This document shows positions 34,476-43,840 of a DNA stretch of 64,000 nucleotides, one piece after another. The notes beneath the pieces are model-generated. The model had not been told where the DNA came from. It made no database searches and was given only the letters and a program-made list of their open reading frames with translations. Numbering within the stretch: the first letter of the stretch is position 1; every line of letters starts with the position of its first letter. This DNA comes from Clostridium sp. UBA701. Lineage in GTDB: Bacteria > Bacillota > Clostridia > Clostridiales > Clostridiaceae. Both the position numbers and the translations under genes were made by a program. The stretch covers positions 1 through 64,000 of the forward strand of contig DBMJ01000011.1 of the NCBI GenBank assembly GCA_002298125.1. Direction: 5' to 3'.

Positions 34476-34731
34476 CCTCAATAGAATCAATTAACTTTGC
34501 TATTTCCTCTAAGGCAAAAGCTTCGTCGTCTCCGGAAGCATATACAGTAATATTGCTATCCTTACCTACACCTAGGGACAATACCCCTATAAGGCTTTTT
34601 ACGTTAGCTTTTTTGCCATTATACTCAATAGATATGTCAGATTTAAAAGATGATGCTTTTTTAACTAATAATGTAGCAGGACGGGCATGTAAACCAGTCG
34701 AATTCTTAACTTTAACTTCTTTAGATACCAT
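34471..34731 (-). CDS. ptsH: Phosphocarrier protein HPr
   Basis: HPr carries phosphate from enzyme I to sugar-specific EII proteins and is a regulator of carbon catabolite repression in Firmicutes. The 86-residue product has His15 in STGLHARPATLL (the EI phosphorylation site) and Ser46 in VKSLIGVLSLGV (the HPr kinase site), so it is HPr and not Crh, which lacks His15. A GTG at 34740 is in frame but lies inside the ribosome binding site GAGGTGA; the ATG at 34731 is preferred. No ptsI adjoins it, which is common in clostridia. Confidence 0.95.
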   Translation of the reverse strand: MVSKEVKVKNSTGLHARPATLLVKKASSFKSDISIEYNGKKANVKSLIGVLSLGVGKDSNITVYASGDDEAFALEEIAKLIDSIEE

Positions 34732-34836
34732 CAATTTCACCTCAATTAGATATTATGTAAGTTATTTAACACACTATTATTAATATATCATAAATCAGCA
34801 AAAATATAAATAACATTTTATCTATTGAGGGTGATA

Positions 34837-36030
34837 TTAAGCTAATCTTTCAACAAAAGTCTTGATTCTTTCTAAGCCCTTCTCAATATTTGTCATAGAG
34901 GTTGCATAGGAAAGTCTAATATAGTTTTCAAGTCCAAAAGCAGAACCAGGTATAACTGCAACTCTTTCCTTTTCTAAAAGAATCCTTGAGAATTCTAGAG
35001 AATCCTTTATTATTTCTCCATCTACTTCCTTATTTATAAGCCTTGAAATATTTACCATAACATAAAATGCTCCTTCAGGCTCTATACAGGAAACATTATT
35101 TATGCCCTTTATGGTTTTAACCATGTAGTCTCTTCTTTCAATAAAATTCTTTATCATGTTATTTACTGCAGTCTGATCTCCTAATAGTGCTTCCACAGAT
35201 GCATATTGAGCTATTGAATTTGGGTTTGAAGTAGTATGACTTTGTATGTTTGACATCAGCTTTATTATATTTTCTGGACCAGCAGCATACCCTATTCTCC
35301 ATCCTGTCATAGCATAGGACTTAGATACACCATTTATTACGATAGTTCTTCTAAATGCATCTTCATTCAAGCTTGCTATGCTTATATGAGAAGTATTACC
35401 ATAAATTAATTTTTCGTAAATCTCGTCAGATATTATTAGTATATCATTTTCCTTAGCAAACTCAGCTATAGCTACTAGCTCTTCTCTGCTATAAACTGTA
35501 CCAGTTGGGTTATTCGGGCTATTTATAATAATAGCCTTAGTTCTTTCTGTTACAACAGTCTTTAACTCATCTACAGTGTATTTAAAATCATTATCTTCTT
35601 TGCAGGGTACATATACAGGTACACCATCAGCAAGCTTAACTAATTCAGGATAGCTAACCCAATAAGGAACTGGTATTATTACTTCATCTAAAGGATTCAG
35701 AATAGCTTGGAAAACATTGGCAAGACACTGCTTCGCACCTGTTGATATAATTATTTCCTTTTGACCATAGCAAAGGTTATTGTCATCCTTAAATTTTTTA
35801 ATTATGGCGTCCTTTAATTCAGTAATACCTGAAGCAGCAGTGTATTTTGTAAGTCCTTTCTTTATAGATGCTATAGCTACTTCTTGAATGTTCTCCGGCG
35901 TATTAAAATCAGGCTCACCTGCTCCAAATCCAATTACATCTATTCCTTCTGCCTTCATTTTTTTAGCCTTTGCTGTTATAGCCAAAGTCAAAGATGGCTC
36001 AATAGCTTCTGCTTTTTTTGATAACATCAT
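34837..36030 (-). CDS. Aspartate-type aminotransferase (class I)
   Basis: The 397-residue protein is a fold-type I PLP enzyme close to the aspartate aminotransferases of Bacillus and Thermus. Signatures are DVIGFGAGEPDFNTPENI, KYTAASGITELKDAI, the NSPNNPTGTVYSREE loop, ISDEIYEKLIYG and the PLP-lysine segment INGVSKSYAMTGWRIGYAAG. The conserved Arg of FIRLSYATS-type C-termini is present as NYIRLSYATSM. GAGGGGG lies upstream; either of the two first Met codons could be used. Its start overlaps the end of the PHP gene by four bases, suggesting co-transcription. Confidence 0.9.
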   Translation of the reverse strand: MMLSKKAEAIEPSLTLAITAKAKKMKAEGIDVIGFGAGEPDFNTPENIQEVAIASIKKGLTKYTAASGITELKDAIIKKFKDDNNLCYGQKEIIISTGAKQCLANVFQAILNPLDEVIIPVPYWVSYPELVKLADGVPVYVPCKEDNDFKYTVDELKTVVTERTKAIIINSPNNPTGTVYSREELVAIAEFAKENDILIISDEIYEKLIYGNTSHISIASLNEDAFRRTIVINGVSKSYAMTGWRIGYAAGPENIIKLMSNIQSHTTSNPNSIAQYASVEALLGDQTAVNNMIKNFIERRDYMVKTIKGINNVSCIEPEGAFYVMVNISRLINKEVDGEIIKDSLEFSRILLEKERVAVIPGSAFGLENYIRLSYATSMTNIEKGLERIKTFVERLA

Positions 36031-36866
36031 TTGTATTCCCCCTCATTTATATTTCTTAAAAATTTTACTGTTAGTTTCTCATTCATTCCTACAGTACCTA
36101 ACAGTAATTCATTGTTAATAAGACTGCCATGGCAGTCACTACCACCTGTAATTGTTAAAGAATATTTTTTAGCAAGATTGTAATAGTTGTTTAATTGTAC
36201 CAATGTGTGCGCTGAATGGAATACTTCTATTCCCTTTAGTCCATATACTCTAAATTCTTTTATTATGCTCTCAATGGAAATCCCCTTATAGATTTCACCA
36301 GGATGAGCAAGTACAGGAATCCCTCCTGCCCTCCGAATAATATCTAATGCCTCTTTGTAAGGTAGTTTATAGCGTTCTACATAACCTGGCTTCCCTTCAA
36401 TAAGGAATATTTGAAAGGCTTCTTTAATACTTGAAGCATAATTTGAATTTACTAATAATTGTGCAATGTGCGGCCTGCCTACAGATTCACCTTTTAACTC
36501 TAAACTGTCAAAGCTTATCTTTACTCCAATTTCATTAAGTCTTCCTATAATGGCTTTAGCTCTTAAAAGACGACTTTGTTGAACTGTTTTTAATACTTCA
36601 AGCAAATTTTCGTTGGTAATATCTATAAAATATCCCAACAAGTGAACTTCCTTACCTTTAAATTCAGTGCTTAACTCCACACCAGTGACATAGGTCAGCC
36701 CTTTTGTCTTACTGTCGCTCATAGCTAAAGCTTGACCATTTATGGTGTCATGGTCAGTAATAGAAATACATTTCACATTATGACTTATGGCGTAATCTAC
36801 TATCTCCTGTGGAGTAAGTTTCCCATCAGAAAAACATGAATGAATATGTAAATCGGAATAATGCAT
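36027..36866 (-). CDS. PHP-domain phosphoesterase
   Basis: The 279-residue protein starts MHYSDLHIHSCFSDGKLTP and has the four PHP motifs: HIHSCFSDG, ITDHDTINGQ, HLLGYF with GVEL upstream, and HPGEIY plus the C-terminal GGSDCHG. PHP proteins of this size and layout hydrolyse 3',5'-nucleoside bisphosphates or related phosphoesters with a trinuclear metal site; the substrate here is inferred. An in-frame GTG at 36875 lies in the AGGTG ribosome binding site, so I use the ATG at 36866. It is probably co-transcribed with the downstream aminotransferase. Confidence 0.87.
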   Translation of the reverse strand: MHYSDLHIHSCFSDGKLTPQEIVDYAISHNVKCISITDHDTINGQALAMSDSKTKGLTYVTGVELSTEFKGKEVHLLGYFIDITNENLLEVLKTVQQSRLLRAKAIIGRLNEIGVKISFDSLELKGESVGRPHIAQLLVNSNYASSIKEAFQIFLIEGKPGYVERYKLPYKEALDIIRRAGGIPVLAHPGEIYKGISIESIIKEFRVYGLKGIEVFHSAHTLVQLNNYYNLAKKYSLTITGGSDCHGSLINNELLLGTVGMNEKLTVKFLRNINEGEYK

Positions 36867-37040
36867 ACGCAACACCTATTTTCTAAAAATTGAAAGAATA
36901 GTTTCATGGTAAAGGACACTATCTTTGTGCTAATGAGTTAAATTTGGCCAAAAAACAGCATTTTTTAGGTAGTTAAAGGTTTTCAGAGAATAATTAACAT
37001 TATTATTATTCTTTATCATCATATATATTCTATAAAAATG

Positions 37041-37090
37041 AAAAAAATCCTTCTAAATTTATACTTTTTGAAAGAATAAATTTAGAAGGA
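37041..37090 (-). terminator. Intrinsic terminator of rny
   Basis: On the minus strand TCCTTCTAAATTTAT and ATAAATTTAGAAGGA form a perfect 15-bp stem around a 13-base loop, followed by TTTTTTT. Confidence 0.92.
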
Positions 37091-37103
37091 CTGTGGAAAT
37101 TAT

Positions 37104-38648
37104 TTACTTTGCATAGTCAACTGCTCGGGTTTCTCTAATAACATTAACCTTTATCTGTCCTGGATACTCCAATTCAGATTCAATTTTCTTCACAATATCT
37201 CTTGCCATTTCAATGGACCCGGCATCATCAACTTCATCTGGTTTTACCATTATTCTAATTTCTCTTCCTGCTTGAATTGCATATGACTTTTCAACACCCT
37301 CACATGAATTTGCAATTTCTTCGAGCTTTTCAAGTCTCTTAATATATGCCTCCAGAGTTTCTCTTCTGGCTCCTGGTCTTGCAGCAGAAATAGCATCTGC
37401 CGCCTGTACAAGAACAGCTTCTAATGATAAAGACTCCACGTCTCCGTGATGAGCTGCAATTGCATTTATCACAATAGATGATTCGTGATATTTCTTTGCA
37501 AGCTCTGCACCAATTAATGCATGTGGACCTTCTACCTCGTGGTCAACTGCTTTACCGATATCATGTAGTAATCCAGCTCTTTTAGCTAGTATTGGGTCAA
37601 TACCCAATTCTGATGCCATAAGACCTGCTAAATAAGCTACTTCAATTGAATGCTTCAAAACGTTCTGTCCATAACTGGTTCTATATTTTAACCTACCTAA
37701 TAATTTAATAAGTTCGATATGTAGACCATGAACTCCCGTTTCAAAAGTAGCCTGTTCTCCTTCTTCACGAATATCGTTCTCCACGTCCTTCTTAGCTCTT
37801 TCTACCATTTCTTCTATTCTGGCAGGATGAATTCTTCCATCCACAATGAGCTTTTCTAAGGCAATACGAGCTACTTCTCTTCTTATAGGATCAAACCCAG
37901 ATAATATTACTGCTTCAGGCGTATCATCAATTATTAAGTCTACTCCTGTAAGCGTTTCTAAGGTTCTTATATTTCTTCCTTCACGTCCTATAATTCTTCC
38001 CTTCATCTCGTCATTTGGAAGAGTGACAACATGAACAGTAGTTTCTGCTACATGATCCGCTGCGCATCTTTGTATTGCACAGGTAATTATCTCTCTTGCT
38101 CGTTTATCAGCCTCTTCCTTAGTTTTCGTTTCCACATCTTTGATCATCATTGCAGCTTCATGCTTAATTTCTTTGCTGATCTCATCCAGCAACACCTGTT
38201 TTGCTTCTTCAGAAGTCATTCCAGATATTCTCTGTAGTTCTTGTCTTTCTTGCTCATGTAAAAGTTTGGTACTTGATTCCAATTCTTCGATATCATGTTG
38301 CTTATTACTTAAGAATTCTTCTCTTTTTTCTAGAGTCTCATTCTTTTTATCCAGTGATTCTTCTCTCTGTAAGAGTCTTCGCTCTAATCTAGTAATTTCA
38401 TTACGACGATCTCTTACTTCTCTTTCCAAATCACTTCTAAGTTTATGTGTTTCTTCTTTGGCCTCTAGAATTGCTTCTTTTTTCTTTGTTTCTGCTTCCT
38501 TATTAGCATCTTCTAGAATCCTCTTAGTTTCTTCTTCAGCTTTTTTAATCATAGCCGCTGACTTATTTTTTCTTATATAAATTACAGCACAAATTAAATC
38601 TATAACCACTGCAACCATAATAGAAATAAAAGTAATAGTATATTGCAC
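37104..38648 (-). CDS. rny: Ribonuclease Y
   Basis: RNase Y is a membrane-anchored endoribonuclease that starts mRNA decay in Firmicutes. The 514-residue protein has an N-terminal TM helix (about 4-24), a long charged coiled coil (about 30-200, rich in [23 protein letters not shown] repeats), a KH domain with [19 protein letters not shown] and an HD domain with [13 protein letters not shown] and [14 protein letters not shown]. The start is GTG at 38648, seven bases after AAAGGAGGTG. A TTGACA/TAAAAT promoter lies upstream and a strong terminator follows, so it is transcribed alone. Confidence 0.97.
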   Translation of the reverse strand: MQYTITFISIMVAVVIDLICAVIYIRKNKSAAMIKKAEEETKRILEDANKEAETKKKEAILEAKEETHKLRSDLEREVRDRRNEITRLERRLLQREESLDKKNETLEKREEFLSNKQHDIEELESSTKLLHEQERQELQRISGMTSEEAKQVLLDEISKEIKHEAAMMIKDVETKTKEEADKRAREIITCAIQRCAADHVAETTVHVVTLPNDEMKGRIIGREGRNIRTLETLTGVDLIIDDTPEAVILSGFDPIRREVARIALEKLIVDGRIHPARIEEMVERAKKDVENDIREEGEQATFETGVHGLHIELIKLLGRLKYRTSYGQNVLKHSIEVAYLAGLMASELGIDPILAKRAGLLHDIGKAVDHEVEGPHALIGAELAKKYHESSIVINAIAAHHGDVESLSLEAVLVQAADAISAARPGARRETLEAYIKRLEKLEEIANSCEGVEKSYAIQAGREIRIMVKPDEVDDAGSIEMARDIVKKIESELEYPGQIKVNVIRETRAVDYAK

Positions 38649-38767
38649 TGTTTAACACCTCCTTTGCTTACAACTCTATCTATGAAGAGCAAATATGAAA
38701 GCTTGAAAAGGTGTCATATTTATTCAATTAGTAATATATGAATATGATAAACCAGTATTTGTATTAT

Positions 38768-38796
38768 ATTTTATAGTATTTTATAACAACTGTCAA
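38768..38796 (-). promoter_or_regulatory. rny promoter
   Basis: On the minus strand a perfect -35 TTGACA (38796-38791) and a -10 TAAAAT (38773-38768) are separated by 17 bases. It starts directly after the end of the preceding ATPase gene. Confidence 0.7.
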
Positions 38797-38798
38797 GT

Positions 38799-39449
38799 TT
38801 ATACTGTGTTTACACAACTCTTACCATTTATCATTGCAACTTGTATGCTTTTATCTGCAAGCTCTGACAAATAGTTATTGTGAGTAACCATGATCACTTG
38901 TCTATCAAAGGTTCTAGAAGTTTCCTTTAAAAATGTACCCACGTTTACGATAAAATCCTCGCTTACATGCTTTGCAGGTTCATCAAGGATAAGGGGGCCT
39001 TGAATTTTAGGTCTTATTAGTTCTAGCATTGCAATACGAAGACTTAAAGACAAAATATCAACCACTCCTCCTCCTCTAGATTCTTTAGGGCTCGTAACTA
39101 CTCTATAATTGCCGTAGTTACTTTCTATTAGCACCTCCGCACTGGGGACATTATTCTTTTCTATCACCTCTATAATACAATTAATATCTGTTTCAAAAAT
39201 ATATTGAAGGCATTGAGAAACAACATATTCAATTTGTTTTATTGCTTCACCTCTAGCCTGCTCAGAGGTTGCTTGAAAGATTATTTTTATATGTTGAAGT
39301 TTCTCATCTTCTATCTCATACAGCTTAATGTCTTCTTCAGTGTTTTTTTTAAGCTCCATTAGCTTATTAAGCTCTCCTTTTAATCTGCTGAAAGTGTTGT
39401 ATTCTCTTTTAAAAACATTCTCTAACTTTGCAATTTCATTCTCATACAT
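38799..39449 (-). CDS. Rad50/SbcC-like C-terminal half (signature and Walker B)
   Basis: This 216-residue protein has a coiled-coil start (residues 1-60), an ABC signature-like region SRGGGVVDILSLSLRIA (about 124-140), Walker B PLILDEPAKH (152-161) and an H-loop MVTHN (about 187-191). These are the C-terminal ATPase elements of a Rad50/SbcC protein; Walker A is encoded separately at 39703-41010. A complete ATP site needs both proteins. It has its own start (ATG at 39449 with AGGGGAAATAG upstream) three bases after the previous stop, so the split is not a simple sequencing frameshift. The product should work with the Mre11-like nuclease of the same operon. Confidence 0.85.
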   Translation of the reverse strand: MYENEIAKLENVFKREYNTFSRLKGELNKLMELKKNTEEDIKLYEIEDEKLQHIKIIFQATSEQARGEAIKQIEYVVSQCLQYIFETDINCIIEVIEKNNVPSAEVLIESNYGNYRVVTSPKESRGGGVVDILSLSLRIAMLELIRPKIQGPLILDEPAKHVSEDFIVNVGTFLKETSRTFDRQVIMVTHNNYLSELADKSIQVAMINGKSCVNTV

Positions 39450-39452
39450 ATG

Positions 39453-39701
39453 CTATTTCCCCTGTAATACGTCTTGTGGTAATAGGTCCTCTATTTTTGA
39501 AATCATGAGTTCTATATCTTCTTTAAGTCTTGTAATCTCACTATCTAAGTTTTCTGGGGTCACACCAAGTGAATTTAATTCCCCTTCTATTTCTTCTTTT
39601 TGTTTTTGTAGTTGTTCCATTCTAGCTTCTGCCCTTATTTTAAGATTTTTTGCCTTATCTATTTTAATTTTTAGCTCAGTGAGTTTATCTTCGTAATTCA
39701 T
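39453..39701 (-). CDS. Small coiled-coil protein of the split Rad50 operon
   Basis: The 82-residue product (MNYEDKLTELKIKIDKAKN...) is almost entirely charged heptad-type helix, interrupted by SLGVTPENLD. It lies between the N-terminal and C-terminal ATPase halves and could supply the coiled-coil arm that returns from the Zn hook. GGAGG is eight bases before the ATG at 39701; a GTG at 39710 is in frame but overlaps that site. The ATG is one base after the upstream stop codon. I know no defined family for it. It could also be a linker subunit unrelated to Rad50. Confidence 0.7.
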   Translation of the reverse strand: MNYEDKLTELKIKIDKAKNLKIRAEARMEQLQKQKEEIEGELNSLGVTPENLDSEITRLKEDIELMISKIEDLLPQDVLQGK

Positions 39702-39702
39702 A

Positions 39703-41010
39703 TCAAACACCTCCAGTTATACTTTTTACAATAGAGTTAATACTGTTAATATCCATAGGACTATAACATAGTGGACATTGTTTAAATTCTGTTAAAAGCA
39801 CACCATATTGCTTACCTAAGCTGTCAATAATATCTCTTTCTTTTAGCATTATTTTATTGTCTTCTTCCAACAGATTATTAATATTATTAATACTGCTATT
39901 CTTGTCTTTGAGAGCTTTAAGCATACCGCAATTTTTTAATAGTATACTATAAATTCCCTCAGCCTCATCTAAAGATAGAAGACTGTTTAAATACCCTTTC
40001 CCAAGGTTTATTCTTTTGCACATCTCTAAATATTTTCCTTTTAAAATAATTATCTTGTTGTAAAGATTTAAATTTTCATCAATCTCTTTAGTTAAGTTGT
40101 AACCATAAGATAAATCTCTAAAGCTAGTCATAATCTTTAGTAAATCCATCTTCTCTGTTCTTAATGAATCTATTTGATTTTTACTTTTTATATAGGTCTT
40201 TAGATAAAAATGTTTTTGTAGTAATTCCACATAATTTGAATCAGCTTTGTCTACATTTTTTAGTGTAGCTAATACCTTCATTGACTTTTCATAATCTACT
40301 TTTGCAATATCTAGCCTATCCTTTATTAAAATCAATTTATTTAATCTTGCTACTTTTTCTTTAACAGCTTTTAGCAATTTTTCCTTTTCTATTATTTTTG
40401 ATTCGAGCTCTTCTAAATAGCTATAGAGGCTTATCTCGCTTTCTAGGGACTCTATTTTTTTTAATGCCTCTCTATGTCGTACATTATTATTGAATATATC
40501 CTTTACAACCTGTTTTATAGCCTCATCTAGCTTATCCATACCAATGAGTTTGCCTATGGCCTTAGCTACTGTCTTTCCATCCTGTGATATCATAAATGGC
40601 CCTTGAAGCTGTTCTCCAAGATTTATACATTGAGATGATGAGGAGTCTATTACGGTTTTTCTTATATTATGAGTATGAAGTACTTCTTTTGGAATTTCAT
40701 TGCCAAAGCCTTCAAAGAATTGTTCATCACCGTTGTTATTAACTATTATATATTGATTTTTGTTAGTCTTCTTTTTCCTAGTTATAATAGTATTGTCCTC
40801 AAAATATATACTAACACTGGCTTCCTTCTCACCCTGACGAATAAAATCAGTCCCCTTGGGTTCATTAAATAGAACCCACTTAATAGCTCTAAGTATAGCC
40901 GTTTTGCCACTATCTGATGACCCTGTTATTATGTTCAAACCCGAAGTGAATTCTATTTCTGTGTTTTCATGGCTCTGAAAATTATTGATACTAATCTTTT
41001 TTATCTTCAT
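39703..41010 (-). CDS. Rad50/SbcC-like N-terminal half (Walker A and zinc hook)
   Basis: This 435-residue protein begins MKIKKISINNFQSHENTEIEF, the usual SMC/Rad50 start, with Walker A GSSDSGKT at 30-37 and a Q-loop-like QLQGPFMISQD near residue 135. A long coiled coil fills about 165-400, and a CPLC zinc-hook motif (C412, C415) lies 20 residues from the C-terminus. It stops where a full Rad50 would turn back through the second coil, which is encoded by the next two genes. Its ATG overlaps the stop of the Mre11-like gene by four bases. The missing Walker B and signature motifs are in the 216-residue protein downstream. Confidence 0.88.
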   Translation of the reverse strand: MKIKKISINNFQSHENTEIEFTSGLNIITGSSDSGKTAILRAIKWVLFNEPKGTDFIRQGEKEASVSIYFEDNTIITRKKKTNKNQYIIVNNNGDEQFFEGFGNEIPKEVLHTHNIRKTVIDSSSSQCINLGEQLQGPFMISQDGKTVAKAIGKLIGMDKLDEAIKQVVKDIFNNNVRHREALKKIESLESEISLYSYLEELESKIIEKEKLLKAVKEKVARLNKLILIKDRLDIAKVDYEKSMKVLATLKNVDKADSNYVELLQKHFYLKTYIKSKNQIDSLRTEKMDLLKIMTSFRDLSYGYNLTKEIDENLNLYNKIIILKGKYLEMCKRINLGKGYLNSLLSLDEAEGIYSILLKNCGMLKALKDKNSSINNINNLLEEDNKIMLKERDIIDSLGKQYGVLLTEFKQCPLCYSPMDINSINSIVKSITGGV

Positions 41011-41987
41011 AATTCTTCATCCTCTTTGGAACTGATTACTTGGCATGCAGCCTTGTACCTTTTAATTACTTCCTTTTGAATATCTACCCCTATATTTTCC
41101 TGTTTACAAATTGTATTTAAAATCTGCTCTACATCACAAAAGGAGTTATCACTTTTACTAATGCTCTGAGTAAACTCCATTAACTTAAATTTTTTTATTT
41201 CATTATCCTCTGTTTTATCCATTACCTCTTCAGAGGGAAGTACAGACTTTAAGGTAATCTTATCTATTTTAATTTCATCTCTACTAAGTTCTAATATAAG
41301 CAGCGCTGGTGTGCGTATGAACTCTTGCTTTGTGGCAGATACCCTAGCAAGGGCACCAGGGTTAATAAAATATTTTTCATTTATTTTTTTTATTCCAAAG
41401 CCTGAATGATAGTGCCCAGATAGCGTTATATCAGCCTTAGTGTTCATTATCTGATCTATGGTGGTATGAGGTACCTCAGACAAAAAAGGCTTATCCATAA
41501 GCATTCCATGCACCATATGCAAAGATAAGTTACTGCCTTTTTCCTGTACTAGATAACCTCTCTTATCCTCCATGTCTAGATCATAAGAAAAGCTTGTACC
41601 CGTAAGCTGAACATTAAAGTTATTCTCTTTTAAGATAATTTTACTTTCATTTGGAATTAAATTTACGAGCCCTGTCTCATTTAATATACCTAAGGCTGTT
41701 CTTCCTAAGGTAACTACATTTTGAGCAAAAATATCGTGGTTACCTGCAATTATATACATGGGTACACGGAGTTTCTTTAGAAGAATAGCCACATCCCTCA
41801 ATACTCCATAAGAAACATCAGGCCTATCGAAAAGATCTCCACCATGTAAAAGATAATCCACATGGTTATTATTGCAATAATCAATTACCTCGTTCATCTT
41901 ATTTAACATGGTCTCATAATAATTATCTCTACGACATTTAGGGTTATGAACCTTTATATGAGTGTCGGTTATATATGCTAATCTCAT
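41007..41987 (-). CDS. Mre11/SbcD-like nuclease
   Basis: The 326-residue metallophosphoesterase has the Mre11/SbcD motif set: ITDTHIK (D8, H10), LLHGGDLFDRP near 46-56, IAGNHDIF near 80, MVHGMLMD and TLSGHYHSGF. Such proteins are Mn-dependent nucleases that process broken DNA ends with a Rad50 ATPase. The C-terminal 90 residues are variable, as in the capping region of the family. AAAGGAG lies eight bases before the ATG. It is the first gene of a four-gene operon with the three-part Rad50-like ATPase and follows recA after a terminator. Confidence 0.9.
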   Translation of the reverse strand: MRLAYITDTHIKVHNPKCRRDNYYETMLNKMNEVIDYCNNNHVDYLLHGGDLFDRPDVSYGVLRDVAILLKKLRVPMYIIAGNHDIFAQNVVTLGRTALGILNETGLVNLIPNESKIILKENNFNVQLTGTSFSYDLDMEDKRGYLVQEKGSNLSLHMVHGMLMDKPFLSEVPHTTIDQIMNTKADITLSGHYHSGFGIKKINEKYFINPGALARVSATKQEFIRTPALLILELSRDEIKIDKITLKSVLPSEEVMDKTEDNEIKKFKLMEFTQSISKSDNSFCDVEQILNTICKQENIGVDIQKEVIKRYKAACQVISSKEDEEL

Positions 41988-42016
41988 AGCAAGAACTCCT
42001 TTGTTTTTACTTATGC

Positions 42017-42046
42017 TAAAATCGCAAGCATAACACTTGCGATTTT
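42017..42046 (-). terminator. Intrinsic terminator of recA
   Basis: On the minus strand AAAATCGCAAG and CTTGCGATTTT form a perfect stem around TGTTATG, ending in a T-run. Confidence 0.88.
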
Positions 42047-42048
42047 AA

Positions 42049-43095
42049 TTATTTTGAAGTATCCTCTTTTTTTGCTTCTACAGTAGGTTCTGCTACTGAT
42101 TTTGCCAATGGTAGATTGTATTTTTCTCTAATCTTGTTTTCTACTTCCATTAGTATTTCTAAGTTTTCTTTTAAAAATTGTTTAGCATTTTCTCTTCCTT
42201 GACCTAATCTTGTGTCTTTGTAAGAGAACCAAGCACCACTTTTTTGAATTATATCCTCTCTAACACCAACATCAAGCACATTTCCTTCTCTAGAGATTCC
42301 TCCATTATACATAATGTCAAATTCTGCCTGTCTAAAAGGAGGAGCAACCTTATTTTTAACCACCTTTATTCTGGTTCTATTACCTAATATGTCATCGCCC
42401 TGTTTTATTGAGTCAATTCTTCTTATATCCATTCTTACAGATGCATAGAATTTAAGAGCTCTTCCACCAGGGGTAGTTTCTGGGTTTCCAAACATTACTC
42501 CTACTTTTTCTCTTAGCTGATTTATGAAAATTGCTACACACTTTGACTTATTGATAGAACCTGCAAGCTTTCTAAGAGCTTGTGACATAAGTCTTGCCTG
42601 AAGTCCTACATGGGCATCTCCCATTTCTCCTTCAATTTCTGCTCTAGGCACTAAAGCGGCAACAGAGTCAACTACAAGTACATCAACAGCTCCAGAACGT
42701 ACTAGAGCTTCAGCAATCTCAAGAGCTTGCTCTCCTGTATCTGGTTGGGAAACAATTAGATTATCAATATCTACTCCTAATACTTTTGCATAAGAAGGGT
42801 CAAGTGCATGCTCTGCATCCACAAAAGCTGCAGCTCCACCCTGCTTTTGTGCTTCAGCTATAATATGAAGAGCTATTGTAGTTTTACCTGAGGATTCTGG
42901 CCCATATATTTCTATAATTCTTCCTCTTGGTACTCCACCTATTCCAAGAGCTATATCTAAGTCAAGACACCCTGTAGAAATTGAGTCAAGATTTAAAATA
43001 CTATGTTCTCCAAGTTTCATTATGGAACCTTTTCCAAATTGCTTTTCGATTTGTCCCATGGCAGCTTCTAGAGCCTTTAATTTATCATTATTCAT
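42049..43095 (-). CDS. recA: Recombinase RecA
   Basis: RecA forms filaments on single-stranded DNA, performs strand exchange and activates LexA cleavage. The 348-residue protein has Walker [10 protein letters not shown] (65-73), the [20 protein letters not shown] segment with Walker [10 protein letters not shown], loop 2 [22 protein letters not shown] and a short acidic-basic C-terminus rich in Glu and Lys. AAGGGGTTAAA precedes the ATG. A good promoter and a LexA box lie upstream and a terminator follows, so recA is a single-gene SOS transcription unit beside the Mre11/Rad50-like operon. Confidence 0.98.
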   Translation of the reverse strand: MNNDKLKALEAAMGQIEKQFGKGSIMKLGEHSILNLDSISTGCLDLDIALGIGGVPRGRIIEIYGPESSGKTTIALHIIAEAQKQGGAAAFVDAEHALDPSYAKVLGVDIDNLIVSQPDTGEQALEIAEALVRSGAVDVLVVDSVAALVPRAEIEGEMGDAHVGLQARLMSQALRKLAGSINKSKCVAIFINQLREKVGVMFGNPETTPGGRALKFYASVRMDIRRIDSIKQGDDILGNRTRIKVVKNKVAPPFRQAEFDIMYNGGISREGNVLDVGVREDIIQKSGAWFSYKDTRLGQGRENAKQFLKENLEILMEVENKIREKYNLPLAKSVAEPTVEAKKEDTSK

Positions 43096-43129
43096 TTTAA
43101 CCCCTTAAGGGATCACCATCCTTTCAAGC

Positions 43130-43141
43130 GAACATCTGTTC
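43130..43141. promoter_or_regulatory. LexA box at recA
   Basis: GAACATCTGTTC, in the context CGAACATCTGTTCT, matches the Firmicute SOS consensus very well. It lies just downstream of the recA -10 element, around the transcription start, where LexA would block transcription. Confidence 0.88.
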
Positions 43142-43150
43142 TATATGCAT

Positions 43151-43179
43151 ATTATAATACATATTGTCAAACTGGTCAA
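43151..43179 (-). promoter_or_regulatory. recA promoter
   Basis: On the minus strand TTGACC (43179-43174) and TATAAT (43156-43151) are separated by exactly 17 bases. The LexA box begins 9 bases after the -10. Confidence 0.82.
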
Positions 43180-43252
43180 CATGTAACCGCCGTGCTTTAT
43201 TGCCTTATATAAGGAGCTTATTATAATTATAGACCGAACTTACGTTCTATAA

Positions 43253-43840
43253 TCACCTATCAGTCCTAATAACATCTTTATTTTTAACAAAATAATCTAC
43301 TCCAGAGATTATTGTTATCACAACAGCAATAAACATCGCAATATTTGTACCCCATTCAAAGAAGTTAGTTATCCATGGCAGGTCAGCTAATAGCTCATTA
43401 AGGGAAGGAACTGTAATTATGTTTACTCGCAAAAGCGCAAAAATAATAGCTATAATTTGAACAACAGTTTTTATTTTTCCCCACCAGCTGGCTGCAATTA
43501 CCTTACCTTCTGAAGCAGCAATAGAACGAAGGCCAGTAACTGCAAACTCTCTAGAAAGAATTATTACAGCAGCAAGTGCAGATACAATATGAAGTTCAAC
43601 TAGAGAAACAATAGCAGAAGTAACTAGAAGTTTGTCTGCAAGTGGATCCATAAACTTACCAAACTTAGTAATCTGATTTCTGCTTCTTGCTATATATCCA
43701 TCCAATTTATCTGTTAATGCAGCAATAATAAATACAAAGGTAGCCAGAACAGTACCATAAGGAAGCTTAATAGCCAAGAAAATTAAAAAAATTGGTATTA
43801 AAAATATTCTGACAATGGTAAGCTTATTGGCAAGATTCAT
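43253..43840 (-). CDS. pgsA: CDP-diacylglycerol-glycerol-3-phosphate 3-phosphatidyltransferase
   Basis: PgsA makes phosphatidylglycerophosphate, the precursor of phosphatidylglycerol, in the membrane. The product (about 195 residues from the ATG) has several TM segments and the CDP-alcohol phosphotransferase motif D-x2-DG-x2-AR-x8-G-x3-D-x3-D, seen as DKLDGYIARSRNQITKFGKFMDPLADK over about 40-67. A TTG at 43849 is in frame, but AGGAG is better placed for the ATG at 43840. The start lies within the last 17 bases of rimO, so the two are translationally coupled. The rimO-pgsA order is also found in other Firmicutes. Confidence 0.95.
   Translation of the reverse strand: MNLANKLTIVRIFLIPIFLIFLAIKLPYGTVLATFVFIIAALTDKLDGYIARSRNQITKFGKFMDPLADKLLVTSAIVSLVELHIVSALAAVIILSREFAVTGLRSIAASEGKVIAASWWGKIKTVVQIIAIIFALLRVNIITVPSLNELLADLPWITNFFEWGTNIAMFIAVVITIISGVDYFVKNKDVIRTDR

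Noticed and set aside
37800..38600. Plus-strand ORFs opposite rny
   Set aside because: They mirror the coiled-coil codons of rny, have no ribosome binding sites and consist of Ser/Leu/Phe-rich low-complexity translations.
38799..41010. Rad50-like gene broken by sequencing frameshifts
   Set aside because: Each of the three pieces has its own Shine-Dalgarno and start codon within a few bases of the previous stop, which is the pattern of natural gene junctions, not of single-base errors.
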